The notes beneath the pieces are model-generated. The model made no database searches and had not been told where the DNA came from. It saw only the letters and a program-made list of their open reading frames with translations. 64,000 nucleotides of DNA from Rathayibacter rhapontici (GTDB lineage: Bacteria > Actinomycetota > Actinomycetes > Actinomycetales > Microbacteriaceae). Positions 10,779 through 19,130 of this stretch are shown in pieces; position 1 is the stretch's first letter, and each line of letters starts with the position of its first letter. The stretch is from assembly GCF_001995175.1 (NCBI RefSeq), contig NZ_MUKN01000007.1:1-64000 (forward strand). The letters are read 5' to 3'. The translations under genes were made by a program, and so were the position numbers.

Positions 10779-10823
10779 GACGGTGCGGAGGCGGGGCCGG
10801 GGGACCCCGCCTCCGTCACCGTC
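10779..10823 (-). terminator. Attenuating hairpin between binding protein and permeases
   Basis: Positions 10779-10796 and 10805-10823 form a nearly perfect stem of 18 pairs whose base includes bases of the binding-protein stop codon. Such hairpins commonly protect the binding-protein message and lower permease expression. A second, smaller palindrome (GTGCAG/CTGCAC) lies at about 10750-10772. Confidence 0.6.
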
Positions 10824-12123
10824 AGTTCACGGAGAAGCCGCTGGAGACCAGGTCGTCCGTGGTGATCGACTGCATCTCGGCGACGGCGTCGACGAAGGCC
10901 TGGCGGGTCCTCGCGTCGGCCGCCTTGGCGAACTCGTCGTTGTAGGCGCTGAACGCGACGTTCACGTTCGGGCCGTAGGTGAAGCTCGACACCGAGCCCG
11001 CCGCCTCCGACGCGATGTCGTAGAAGTCGGCCTGCTGGCTGAAGAACTCGGGAGCGGTCGTCAGCGCCGGGCTGGCGGCCTCGGTCGCGGCCGGGTAGAC
11101 GCCCGAGATGTCGGCCAGAGCGGCGACGGCCTCGGGGTCGCTGTTCAGCCAGGTGGCGAACTCGACGGCGGCCTCGACGTGGTCGGACTGCGTGGTGACG
11201 GCCGTGCTCGAGCCGCCCCAGTTGCCGTTCGAGGGCGCGGACGCGTCCCACTGCGGGAGCGTCGCCGCGGTCCAGAGACCGGCGGTGTCGGGGGCGTTGC
11301 CGCCGAGAACGCCGGGAGCCCAGACGGAGCTGATCCAGCCGACCTGCGAGCCGTCGTTCAGTCCGGCGTTCCACTCGGGCGTGTACATCGGCTTGTTGTC
11401 GATGGCGCCCTCCTCGACGAGTCCGCCCCAGTACTCGGCGACCTGCTCGGTCGGGCCGGCGTCGATGTCGACCCCCCAGCTCTGGTCGTCGATGGACCAC
11501 CAGGAGGCTCCGGCCTGCTGCGCGAGACCGGTGAACCAGCCCGCGTCGTTGGCCGAGAAGGTGCCGAGGTACTTCGTCGGGTCGGCCGCGTGGACGGCGC
11601 GCGCCACCTCGGCGTACTCGTCCCAGGTGGTCGGCACCGCGAGGCCGAGGCTGTCGAGGATGTCGGTGCGGTAGTAGGCCATCATCGGGCCCGAGTCCTG
11701 CGGGATCGCGTAGACCGCGTCGCCGCCGAGGGTGACCGAGCTCCAGACGCCCTCGGAGTACTCGCCGGCCAGGTCGTCCGAGACGGAGTCGGAGATGTCG
11801 GCGAGCGCGTCGGAGGAGACGAGGGTCGGGATCTTCTGGTACTCGGCCTGGATCAGGTCCGGAGCGCCGCTGCCGGCCTTGATCGCCGTGAGCAGCTTGG
11901 TGATGGCGGGGTCGCCGCCGTCCTGCTTGTTCACGGTGACCTGGATGTCGGGGTTCTGCTGGTTCCAGATGTCGACGACCTGCTCGAGGTTCGGCGCCCA
12001 GGCCCAGTAGTTGAGGTTCACGGTGCCGGACTCGCCGGTGTCTCCGGATGCGGTGCAGCCGGTGAGAGTCAGGGCGGCGGCGGCCGCGGTCGCGATGGCG
12101 GCCCTGCGGAGTGATGTGCGCAT
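10822..12123 (-). CDS. Sugar ABC transporter substrate-binding lipoprotein
   Basis: 433 aa extracellular binding protein of the CUT1 importer. The lipobox is LTGC (Cys23). The mature protein shows the family pattern LNYWAWAPNLEQVVDIWNQQNPDIQV near the start and many aromatic residues (YTPEWNAG, WSSVWAPG) that usually stack on sugar. ATG 12123 has a strong AAGGAGG site; the longer open frame lacks a signal peptide. First gene of the import operon, with a LacI-type promoter/operator directly upstream. Confidence 0.93.
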   Translation of the reverse strand: MRTSLRRAAIATAAAAALTLTGCTASGDTGESGTVNLNYWAWAPNLEQVVDIWNQQNPDIQVTVNKQDGGDPAITKLLTAIKAGSGAPDLIQAEYQKIPTLVSSDALADISDSVSDDLAGEYSEGVWSSVTLGGDAVYAIPQDSGPMMAYYRTDILDSLGLAVPTTWDEYAEVARAVHAADPTKYLGTFSANDAGWFTGLAQQAGASWWSIDDQSWGVDIDAGPTEQVAEYWGGLVEEGAIDNKPMYTPEWNAGLNDGSQVGWISSVWAPGVLGGNAPDTAGLWTAATLPQWDASAPSNGNWGGSSTAVTTQSDHVEAAVEFATWLNSDPEAVAALADISGVYPAATEAASPALTTAPEFFSQQADFYDIASEAAGSVSSFTYGPNVNVAFSAYNDEFAKAADARTRQAFVDAVAEMQSITTDDLVSSGFSVN

Positions 12124-12196
12124 TCGTCCTCCTTGTCGAAGTGCTGTGTGGTGGTGGTGCACGGGCGCTCCGACGAGGGATGGACGACGGTGTACC

Positions 12197-12239
12197 TGTG
12201 AGCGGTTACAGTTACACACACGGAACCGCGGCCTGTCAA
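12197..12239 (-). promoter_or_regulatory. LacI-type promoter and operator of the sugar import operon
   Basis: Read on the minus strand: -35 TTGACA (12239-12234), 17-base spacer, -10 TGTAAC (12216-12211). Directly next comes TGTAACCGCTCACA (12210-12197), a symmetric LacI-family operator of the form TGTnAnCGnTnACA. A repressor bound here would cover the start of transcription. It lies 73 bases upstream of the binding-protein ATG, in the 225-base gap shared with the divergent beta-galactosidase gene. Confidence 0.75.
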
Positions 12240-12348
12240 TTCGGAGGAATGCGCGGATTCAGGGCGCTTCCAGGCTCCCGGTGCGACCTCCTGAGGCGAA
12301 TCACCGTGCTAGAACTGGGAGCGCACACAGTTCGAAGGAGATCTCCGC

Positions 12349-14415
12349 ATGACCACCGACCTCAGCTCCCCCGTCGCCGACGCGGTCGCGGAGACCCCGC
12401 GCACCGCCGTCCTCGGCCGCCCCGGCCGGGCGCTGCTCGGCGGCCGCTCCGAGGTCCGCTACGGCGGCGACTACAACCCCGAGCAGTGGCCGCGCGAGGT
12501 GTGGGACGAGGACATCGCCCTCATGCGCAGCGCCGGGGTGAACCTCGTCAGCATCGGCATCTTCTCGTGGGCGCTGCTCGAGCCGCGCGAGGGCGAGTAC
12601 GACTTCTCGTTCCTCGACGAGCTGATCGGGCTGCTGCACGCCGCCGGCATCGACGTCGACCTCGCGACTCCGACCGCCGCGCCTCCCGCCTGGTTCTGGA
12701 AGAAGTACCCGGAGTCGCGACCCGTCACCCGGGAGGGCGTCACGCTGGGCTGGGGCTCGCGCGGCATGGTGAGCCCGAGCTCCCCCGAGTACCGCGCTGC
12801 CTGCGTCGCTCTCACCGAGCGCCTCGCCGAGCGCTACGGCTCCCACCCCGCCGTCGTCCTCTGGCACGTGCACAACGAGTACGGCGCTCCGATCAGCGAC
12901 GACTACTCCGACCACAGCGTCCGCGCGTTCCGCGCCTGGCTGCAGCGCCGCTACTCCTCCCTCGACGCGCTCAACAGCGCCTGGGGCACGCTCTTCTGGG
13001 GCCAGGTCTACGGCGAGTGGGACGAGATCGACGCGCCGCGCGTCTCGGCGAGCGTCGTGAACCAGACGCAGCGCCTCGACTTCGCGCGCTTCACCTCCGA
13101 CGCACTGCTCGAGTGCTTCCGCGCCGAGCGGGACGCGATCAAGCGCTTCGCCCCGGACACCCCCGTCACCACCAACTTCATGGCGACCAACTGCCCGTCG
13201 GTCGACCTGTGGAAGTGGCGCGACGAGGTCGACCTCGTCGCCAACGACCACTACCTCGTGGCCGAGCGCGCCGACAACCACGTCCTGCTCGCCCTCGACG
13301 CCGACCTCACCCGGTCCCTGGCCGGCGGTGCCCCGTGGATCCTGATGGAGCACTCCACCTCGGCCGTCAACTGGCAGCCGCGCAACATCGCCAAGCGCCC
13401 CGGCGAGCTGGCCCGCAACAGCATGAGCCACCTCGCCCGCGGCGCCGACGCGATCCTCTACTTCCAGTTCCGCGCGTCGCGCTACGGAGCGGAGAAGTTC
13501 CACTCGGCGATGCTGCCGCACGCCGGTGTCGGCAGCCGGATCTGGAAGGAGGTCGTGGCTCTGGGCGACGAGCTCGCCGGACTCGCCGAGGTGCTCGGCT
13601 CACGGGTGCACGCCCGTGCCGCGATCCTCTGGGACTGGGAGTCGTTCTGGGCCCAGGACCTCGAGTGGCGCCCCTCCGTCGAGCTCGAGCACCGCGAGCG
13701 CGTGATCGCGTACTACACCGAGCTCTGGCGCCGCGGGGTGAGCGTCGACTTCGCGCACCCGCACTCCGATCTCTCCTCGTACGACATCGTGCTCGCCCCG
13801 GCCCTCTACCTGGTCAACGCGGCGTCGAAGGCCAACGTCGAGGACTACGTGCGACGGGGCGGCACCTTCGTCGCCTCCTACTTCTCGGGCGTGGTCGACG
13901 AGAACGACGCCGTGCACGCCGGCGGCGCCCCCGGCGCCTTCCGCGAGGTGCTCGGAGTGGCGGTGCCGGAGTTCCTGCCGCTGCACGCCGACGAGACCGT
14001 CGCGCTCAGCACCGGCGCCTCGGCGTCAGGCTGGGCCGAGGAGCTCGTTCTCGAGAGCGCGGACGCCGTGGCGGACTACGTGGACGGACCGGCCGCCGGC
14101 GGACCCGCCGTCACGCGCCACGGCTACGGCGAGGGACGCTCCTGGTACGTCTCCACGCGCGTCTCGGGCGACGACCTCGGCTCGATCGTCGAGGACGCTC
14201 TGCGCGACGCGGGCATCGAGGCCCGGCTCTCCCCCGAGGGCCTGGAGACGGTGACCCGCGAGGGCGACGAGGCCGACTTCGCGTTCTTCCTGAACCACTC
14301 CGGCGACGACCTGCTGGTCGACACGACGGGCGTGGAGCTGCTGACGGGAGCGGAGGCGGCCGGAGCCCTGACGGTGCCCGCCGGTGCCGTGCGGGTCGTG
14401 CGCCGGACCCGCTGA
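12349..14415 (+). CDS. Beta-galactosidase, glycoside hydrolase family 42
   Basis: 688 aa, typical GH42 length. The N-terminal barrel starts at YGGDYNPEQWPREVWDED. The acid/base Glu is in HNEYG (Glu177) and the nucleophile is in LMEHSTSAVNWQPRN (Glu334). A flavodoxin-like trimerisation domain (about 395-600) and a short C-terminal beta domain follow. There is no signal peptide, so it acts on imported beta-galactosides in the cytosol. A GAAGGAGA site precedes ATG 12349. Divergent from the import operon. Regulation by the same LacI-type repressor is likely but not shown. Confidence 0.95.
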   Translation: MTTDLSSPVADAVAETPRTAVLGRPGRALLGGRSEVRYGGDYNPEQWPREVWDEDIALMRSAGVNLVSIGIFSWALLEPREGEYDFSFLDELIGLLHAAGIDVDLATPTAAPPAWFWKKYPESRPVTREGVTLGWGSRGMVSPSSPEYRAACVALTERLAERYGSHPAVVLWHVHNEYGAPISDDYSDHSVRAFRAWLQRRYSSLDALNSAWGTLFWGQVYGEWDEIDAPRVSASVVNQTQRLDFARFTSDALLECFRAERDAIKRFAPDTPVTTNFMATNCPSVDLWKWRDEVDLVANDHYLVAERADNHVLLALDADLTRSLAGGAPWILMEHSTSAVNWQPRNIAKRPGELARNSMSHLARGADAILYFQFRASRYGAEKFHSAMLPHAGVGSRIWKEVVALGDELAGLAEVLGSRVHARAAILWDWESFWAQDLEWRPSVELEHRERVIAYYTELWRRGVSVDFAHPHSDLSSYDIVLAPALYLVNAASKANVEDYVRRGGTFVASYFSGVVDENDAVHAGGAPGAFREVLGVAVPEFLPLHADETVALSTGASASGWAEELVLESADAVADYVDGPAAGGPAVTRHGYGEGRSWYVSTRVSGDDLGSIVEDALRDAGIEARLSPEGLETVTREGDEADFAFFLNHSGDDLLVDTTGVELLTGAEAAGALTVPAGAVRVVRRTR

Positions 14416-14428
14416 CGCGCGACGCTCA

Positions 14429-14468
14429 CGAGGGCGCCCCTCGGACCACGGTCCGGAGGGCGCCCTCG
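14429..14468 (+). terminator. Terminator after the GH42 gene
   Basis: A CGAGGGCGCCC-type arm at 14429-14447 pairs with GTCCGGAGGGCGCCCTCG at 14451-14468 across the three-base loop ACG, 14 bases after the stop codon. Confidence 0.75.
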
Positions 14469-14521
14469 TGTCGTCCGGCGTGCGACCCGCAGCCCCGCAC
14501 CCACCTCGGGGCCCGCGCCCT

Positions 14522-14664
14522 CTGCAGGCATCCGCACCGTCTGCAGGCATCCGCACCCTCTGCAGGCACCCGCACCGTCTCCAGGCACCCGCACCGTCTG
14601 CAGGCACCCGCACGATGTGCAGGCATCCGAACCGTCTGCAGGTATCCGCACCATCTGCAGGCAC
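14522..14664. repeat. 19-bp tandem repeat, seven full copies
   Basis: Units begin at 14522, 14541, 14560, 14579, 14598, 14617 and 14636, with a partial eighth at 14655. The consensus is CTGCAGGCAYCCGCACCGT, and copies differ at one to three positions. Each copy carries a PstI-like CTGCAG or near match. The copies are directly adjacent with no spacers, so this is not a CRISPR array. Confidence 0.9.
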
Positions 14665-14794
14665 TGCGGGCCGGAAATCACTTTCCGCCGCATTGACGAG
14701 GCAGCCACGACGAGGATCCCCTACAGATCGCACGCGCATCCCTCCCGACCGTCGACTCGGAGCGAGCCCCGCCGCCCCTCCCCAGGCACGCAGA

Positions 14795-14822
14795 AGGGGC
14801 CCGGTCCGAAGACCGAGCCCCT
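14795..14822 (-). terminator. Terminator of the liv-type binding-protein gene
   Basis: GGGGCCCGGTC and GACCGAGCCCC flank a CGAA loop, with one G-U type pair. It lies about 40 bases after the stop of the minus-strand gene. Confidence 0.65.
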
Positions 14823-14860
14823 CCCCGCGTCACGACCGAGGTCGCGTCACAGTGTCGTCG

Positions 14861-16150
14861 TTACTCGAGCGAGCCGTCGACGGTCTCCTCGAACGAGGTG
14901 ACGTTGCCTTCCGAGTACTTGTAGATCGACACGGAGGCCTCGCTCGGGTCGCCGTTCTCGTCGAACGAGATCGGGCCGGAGAGACCGTTGTAGTCGATGT
15001 CCTCGTCGTCGGCGAGCAGGGCCGCGCAGTCGGCGAAGGAGGTGCACTCCGTGCCCTCCTTCGAGACCGACTCGAGGTTGTCGCGGATGGTCGCACCGTC
15101 CGTCGCACCACCCTGCAGCGCCGCGAGGGCGAGCAGGACGGTGGCGTCGTAGGACTCGGGAGCGTAGCTGAACACCGTCAGCGGGTCGTTGCCCTGCTCC
15201 TCGACGAGGGCCTGGAGGTTCGACTGGAAGTCCTCCGACGCCTGGACGCCCGGGTTGGTGAACTGCGCGCCGGCGATGTCGACGTTGGTGTCCGACTCGC
15301 CGATGACGCCGTAGTTGCCGTCCGTGCCGTAGAGCTTCGAGAAGTCGAAGCCCTTCGCCGCGAGCTGCTCCGCGATCGTCTTGATCTCGTCGAACGAGAT
15401 CACGACGAGCGCGTCGGGGTTCGGGGCGAGCACCGTGGTCAGAGCCGAGTTGAAGTCCGTCGAGGCGGGCTCGAAGATCTCCTCCGCGGCGACGGTGGCT
15501 CCGCCGGCCTCGAGGGTCTCCTTGATGTTCTTCTCGAGACCGGTGCCGTACGCGTCGTTCATGTACAGGATCGAGACGTTGGTCTTGCCGTCGCCCAGGA
15601 TCTTGTTGCCGAGGATGCGTCCCTGGAGCACGTCCGAGGGAGCGGTGCGCCAGTAGTAGCCGTCGTCCTCGTACGTGGTGAAGTCGGGCGAGGTGTTGGC
15701 CGGCGAGATCTGCACGACGCCCGCCTGGGTCACCTGGTCGATGAAGGTCTTCGACACTCCGGACGACGCGGCGCCGATGATGGCGGAGACGCCGTCGGCG
15801 ATCAGCGAGGTGGCGGACTGCGTCGCGATGTCGGTCGACGTGTCGCCCGAGTCCTTCGGCTCCGCCTCGATGGTGATGCCTGCGGCGGCCTCGTTGATGT
15901 CGGCGACCGCGAGGTCGACACCGGCGAACTCGGGCGGGCCGAGGACGGCTAGCGTGCCGGTCTGCGGCAGGATCGCGCCGATCTTGAGGGAGAGGTCGCC
16001 GGATGCGCCGCTGTCCGTGCCCGCTTCGGTCTCGCCGCCGCCGGCGCAGCCGGCGAGGACGAGTGCGCTGGCGCCCAGGATGGCGACACCGCCGAGGGTT
16101 GCCCGGAGGGACCGTGCGCGAGCCGAACCGGCCTTCGCGTAAACGCCCAT
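14861..16150 (-). CDS. livK: Branched-chain amino-acid ABC transporter substrate-binding lipoprotein
   Basis: 429 aa. The lipobox is LVLAGC (Cys35). The mature domain is a type I periplasmic-binding fold (IGAILPQTGTLAVLGPPEFAG near the start; [27 protein letters not shown]). It would bind leucine, isoleucine or valine, or a related ligand, outside the cell and deliver it to LivHM. Two Cys residues in TECTSFADCAALL may form a disulphide. AAGGAG precedes the ATG. The permease/ATPase operon lies at 2092-6354 on the other strand, so the system is split. It could serve that or another transporter. Confidence 0.9.
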   Translation of the reverse strand: MGVYAKAGSARARSLRATLGGVAILGASALVLAGCAGGGETEAGTDSGASGDLSLKIGAILPQTGTLAVLGPPEFAGVDLAVADINEAAAGITIEAEPKDSGDTSTDIATQSATSLIADGVSAIIGAASSGVSKTFIDQVTQAGVVQISPANTSPDFTTYEDDGYYWRTAPSDVLQGRILGNKILGDGKTNVSILYMNDAYGTGLEKNIKETLEAGGATVAAEEIFEPASTDFNSALTTVLAPNPDALVVISFDEIKTIAEQLAAKGFDFSKLYGTDGNYGVIGESDTNVDIAGAQFTNPGVQASEDFQSNLQALVEEQGNDPLTVFSYAPESYDATVLLALAALQGGATDGATIRDNLESVSKEGTECTSFADCAALLADDEDIDYNGLSGPISFDENGDPSEASVSIYKYSEGNVTSFEETVDGSLE

Positions 16151-16205
16151 GTTGCTCCTTGAGAGTGATTGTCGTCAGAGCGGTGCCGGAGGCAACCGCT
16201 CGGCA

Positions 16206-16234
16206 AACGTAACCTTCGAGGAGGCCGTGAACAA
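16206..16234 (-). promoter_or_regulatory. Candidate promoter of the liv-type binding-protein gene
   Basis: On the minus strand TTGTTC (16234-16229) and TACGTT (16211-16206) are separated by 17 bases, about 55 bases before the ATG. Fair match to a housekeeping promoter; no test of use. Confidence 0.4.
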
Positions 16235-16316
16235 TACGGGGGTGTTACGAACGGATTTCGCGACCGGATCGTTACTTCCGGCAGCAGCAACCGCTCTCAG
16301 CAACGTGATCCGCACA

Positions 16317-17315
16317 TCACGCCGGCGTTCGGCGCCTCCTGCGCTCCGCCGCGACGAGGTCGACTGAGAAAATCACCAGCGCGGTCCACACCAGCGCGAA
16401 GCCGAGCCAGCGCTCGGGCGGCATCGCCTCGTGGAGCACGAACGCGCCGACGAGGAACTGCAGGAACGGCGTCAGGTACTGGATGAACCCGACGATCGAC
16501 AGCGGCAGACGACGGGCGGCTCCCGCGAACAGCAGCAGCGGGACGGCCGTGACGATGCCTGCCGACGCCAGGATCAGGGCGTGCCCCGTGCCCTCCGTCC
16601 CGAAGGTCAGACCGACGAGCGACCCCACCACGGCGAGCTGCACGATCGCGAGCGGAGTCAGCCAGAGCGTCTCGAGCGTCAGTCCCGACACCGCGTCGAT
16701 CCGGCCGCCGACCCGGCTCTTCACGAGTCCGTAGAAGCCGAAGGAGAAGGCGAGCGCGAGCGATACCCACGGGAACGAGCCGTAGCCCACCGCGATGACG
16801 AGCACCGCGACCGCGCTGATCGCCATCGCGATCCACTGGGCGGGCCGGAGCCGCTCCCGCAGCACGAGCACGCCCAGCAGCACCGTGACGAGCGGGTTCA
16901 TGAAGTAGCCCAGCGCCGCCTCGATGACGTGGCCGGTCGTCGTCGCGATGACGTAGACCTGCCAGTTCACGTAGATCAGCGCCCCGGCGAGCGCCATCGC
17001 CCCCAGCAGCCGCGGCTCGCGGAAGAGGCCGAGGAACCCGGCCCAGCTGCGCGTCGCGGTCAGCAGGATCAGGCAGAAGACGAGCGAGAAGATCACCCGG
17101 AAGGCGACGATCTCGAAGGGCGAGGCCGGTGCCATCGCGATGAAGTAGAGCGGCATCGCGCCCCAGAGGAGGTAGGCGCCGAACCCGAACCACAGTCCCG
17201 TCGACGACATCGCACCGGCGCGGGCCCGCGACTCCGGGAGAACCTCGACGCCCTCGCCCGCGGACGCCGGGGTGCTCGTCAGGTCGGGCTCGGAGGGGGT
17301 GCGGGAGGCGGACAC
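16317..17315 (-). CDS. rarD: RarD/EamA-family membrane transporter
   Basis: 332 aa from GTG 17315. Ten hydrophobic segments are visible in two EamA repeats, with the RarD pattern GLWFGFGAYLLWGAMPLYF at the first helix and GFIQYLTPFLQFLVGAF near the end. Members are drug/metabolite-type exporters whose substrate is rarely known. The start is uncertain: GTG 17315 has only a weak GGACGG site. ATG 17210, just before the first helix (297 aa), is equally possible, and ATG 17366 would give 349 aa. Not linked to its neighbours. Confidence 0.85.
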   Translation of the reverse strand: MSASRTPSEPDLTSTPASAGEGVEVLPESRARAGAMSSTGLWFGFGAYLLWGAMPLYFIAMAPASPFEIVAFRVIFSLVFCLILLTATRSWAGFLGLFREPRLLGAMALAGALIYVNWQVYVIATTTGHVIEAALGYFMNPLVTVLLGVLVLRERLRPAQWIAMAISAVAVLVIAVGYGSFPWVSLALAFSFGFYGLVKSRVGGRIDAVSGLTLETLWLTPLAIVQLAVVGSLVGLTFGTEGTGHALILASAGIVTAVPLLLFAGAARRLPLSIVGFIQYLTPFLQFLVGAFVLHEAMPPERWLGFALVWTALVIFSVDLVAAERRRRRTPA

Positions 17316-17417
17316 CCGTCCGATGCTACGCACGCCGGCACCCGGTGATCGGCTCGGAACGGCCATCCGACGGCCGGATCAGGCCACCCGTCGGGAGGGG
17401 GACCGGCCGGGGACGAC

Positions 17418-17451
17418 GAAGGGCCCGGCGACCTGGGTCGCCGGGCCCTTC
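17418..17451 (-). terminator. Terminator of groES
   Basis: A perfect palindrome, GGGCCCGGCGACC with its inverted copy around a two-base loop and extended by GAA/TTC outside, 13 bases after the groES stop codon. Confidence 0.8.
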
Positions 17452-17463
17452 TCGGGACGCGTC

Positions 17464-17760
17464 CTAGCGGACGACGACCGCGAGGACGTCGCGAGCGGAG
17501 AGGACCAGCAGGTCCTCGCCCGAGAACTTGACCTCGGTTCCGCCGTACTTGGAGTAGATGACCTTGTCACCCACGGCCACGTCGAGGGGGACGCGGTTGC
17601 CGTTGTCGTCGATGCGGCCGGGGCCCACGGCGACGACTTCACCCTCCTGCGGCTTCTCCTTGGCGGTGTCGGGGATGACGAGACCGGAAGCGGTCACCTG
17701 CTCCGCCTCGACCTGCTTGATGACGATGCGATCTTCGAGCGGCTTGATGGACACCGACAC
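17464..17760 (-). CDS. groES: Co-chaperonin GroES (Hsp10)
   Basis: 98 aa, the lid of the GroEL folding chamber. The family start is plain ([20 protein letters not shown]), with the mobile-loop region around [18 protein letters not shown] and the roof region [20 protein letters not shown] 17760 is chosen because a GAGGT site precedes it and the length matches the family. No groEL follows; the next element is a terminator, so GroEL must be encoded elsewhere. Two CIRCE boxes upstream indicate HrcA control and heat induction. Confidence 0.96.
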   Translation of the reverse strand: MSVSIKPLEDRIVIKQVEAEQVTASGLVIPDTAKEKPQEGEVVAVGPGRIDDNGNRVPLDVAVGDKVIYSKYGGTEVKFSGEDLLVLSARDVLAVVVR

Positions 17761-17801
17761 GGTTGACCTCTTTCTTGACGACGATGTGGCGGAGCGCGGT
17801 T

Positions 17802-17828
17802 CTGGCACACACGCTCCGAGAGTGCTAG
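17802..17828 (-). promoter_or_regulatory. CIRCE element 2 (HrcA operator)
   Basis: CTGGCACAC and GAGTGCTAG are separated by exactly 9 bases, matching the CIRCE layout (TTAGCACTC-N9-GAGTGCTAA). The left arm is the weaker. It lies just downstream of the -10 of groES, across the likely start of transcription. Confidence 0.6.
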
Positions 17829-17832
17829 ATCC

Positions 17833-17862
17833 ACTGTAGAGGCTGAGCTGGCACTCGTGCAA
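17833..17862 (-). promoter_or_regulatory. groES promoter
   Basis: On the minus strand TTGCAC (17862-17857) and TACAGT (17838-17833) lie 18 bases apart. The -35 sits in the centre of the upstream CIRCE element and the -10 sits between the two CIRCE elements, which fits repression by HrcA. Confidence 0.6.
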
Positions 17863-17874
17863 TCAGAGTGCCAA
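17848..17874 (-). promoter_or_regulatory. CIRCE element 1 (HrcA operator)
   Basis: CTGGCACTC, a 9-base spacer, then GAGTGCCAAG. Seven to eight positions per arm agree with the CIRCE consensus and the arms are mutually symmetric. It overlaps the groES -35. Confidence 0.8.
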
Positions 17875-17932
17875 GCGGAGCGTCACGGGAGGACGTCGGA
17901 GCGGCGGGGACACCGTGGCCTACCATGGCCGG

Positions 17933-19130
17933 ATGCATCGCGACGAGCTGGTCGAGCTCCTCTCCCCGGAGGGGCTCCGGCTCCTCGACTCCCTCGACGG
18001 GTACCGCTCCGACGACCTCGTGCGGGCCGTCGCGCGGCTCCGGTCGGAGGGCCACTCCCCCGCGCTGGTCGCCGCGGTGCTGACCCAGTCGCGGCTGCGC
18101 GAGAAGGCGCAGGGGAAGTTCGGCGAGTTCGCCCGCTCGATGCTCTTCACCGATGCCGGACTCGAGCAGGCCACCCGCCTGCGGGTCGCGGCGCTGCACG
18201 CGGGGCGCTTCGCGGCGGCCGGCACCCGCAGAGTCGCGGACCTCGGCAGCGGCATCGGCGGCGACGCCCTGGCCCTCGCCGCGATCGACCTGGAGGTGAC
18301 CGCCGTCGACGCCGACGAGGTCACCGCGACGCTCGCGAGCTTCAACCTGGCCCCCTTCCCCTCGCGCGCGCGGTGCACGCCGACGCCGAGTCGTTCGACC
18401 TCGACGGCTACGACGCCGTCTACCTCGACCCGGCCCGCCGCACCGCCGGCCACCGCGAGACGCGGCGCCTGGACGACCCGGACGAGTACTCCCCCTCGCT
18501 CGACTTCGCCTTCGGCCTCGCCGAGAGCCTGCCCGTGGGCGTCAAGGTGGGCCCGGGCTTCGACCGCGAGCGGATCCCGGCCGACGCCGAGGCCCAGTGG
18601 GTCTCGGTCGAGGGCGACCTGGTCGAGACGGGGCTCTGGTTCGGAGCGCTCGCCCGCCCCGGCGTCCGCCGCTCCGCTCTGCTGCTCGGAGCGCACGGAG
18701 CCTCAGAGCTGACCGCCGCCTCGGACGCCGACGACGAGGAGGTCGGCGAGCTCGGCGCCTACGTGCACGAGCCGGACGGATCCGCCATCCGGGCGCGACT
18801 GCTCGGCGAGCTGGCGCGGGCGAGCGCCTCGCGGATGCTCTCGCCCGGCATCGCGTACCTCACGGGCGACGAGCCCTCGTCCTCGCCGTTCCTGCGCAGC
18901 TTCCGCGTCCTCGCCGAGCTGCCCCTCGACGAGCGGACGCTGGCGAAGGAGCTGCGCGGACGCGGCATCGGAGTGCTCGAGATCAAGAAGCGCGGGGTGG
19001 ACGTCGACCCTGCGCGGTTCCGCAGGAGCTGGGCCTCTCCGGCCGGGGCAGCGCCGTCCTGATCCTGACGCGGGTGCAGGGCCGCCACCGCGCCCTGCTG
19101 GCCGAGAGGGTGGCGCAGGCGAGCGGCTAG
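17933..19130 (+). CDS. THUMP-like/SAM-dependent methyltransferase family protein, two frameshifts
   Basis: Actinobacterial class I methyltransferase with a C-terminal THUMP-like part; its substrate is not known. The N-terminal part (MHRDELVELLSPEG) leads to the SAM motif VADLGSGIGGDALALA and VTAVDAD. The frame is lost near 18369 and resumes as VHADAESFDLDGYDAVYLDPARRT, the catalytic DPAR-type motif. It is lost again near 19026, and the true end is LGLSGRGSAVLILTRVQGRH. Adding one base at each site gives 399 aa. ATG 17933 is chosen; GTG 17915 is possible. It overlaps the convergent next gene by 4 bases. Confidence 0.8.

Larger units (their letters stand above)
14416..14860. other. Gene-free convergent gap with terminators and tandem repeats
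   Basis: 445 bases between the 3' ends of the beta-galactosidase gene and the liv-type binding-protein gene. It holds a terminator for each gene and a block of 19-bp repeats, all listed separately. Short open frames over the repeats shift phase in each copy and are not believable genes. Confidence 0.7.

Noticed and set aside
14522-14664. CRISPR array
   Set aside because: The repeats are 19 bases and directly adjacent, with no spacers, and no cas gene is present.
12111-14696. An 861-codon open frame overlapping the GH42 gene
   Set aside because: It lies in a shifted frame of the beta-galactosidase gene and is Arg/Pro-rich, with no family pattern.
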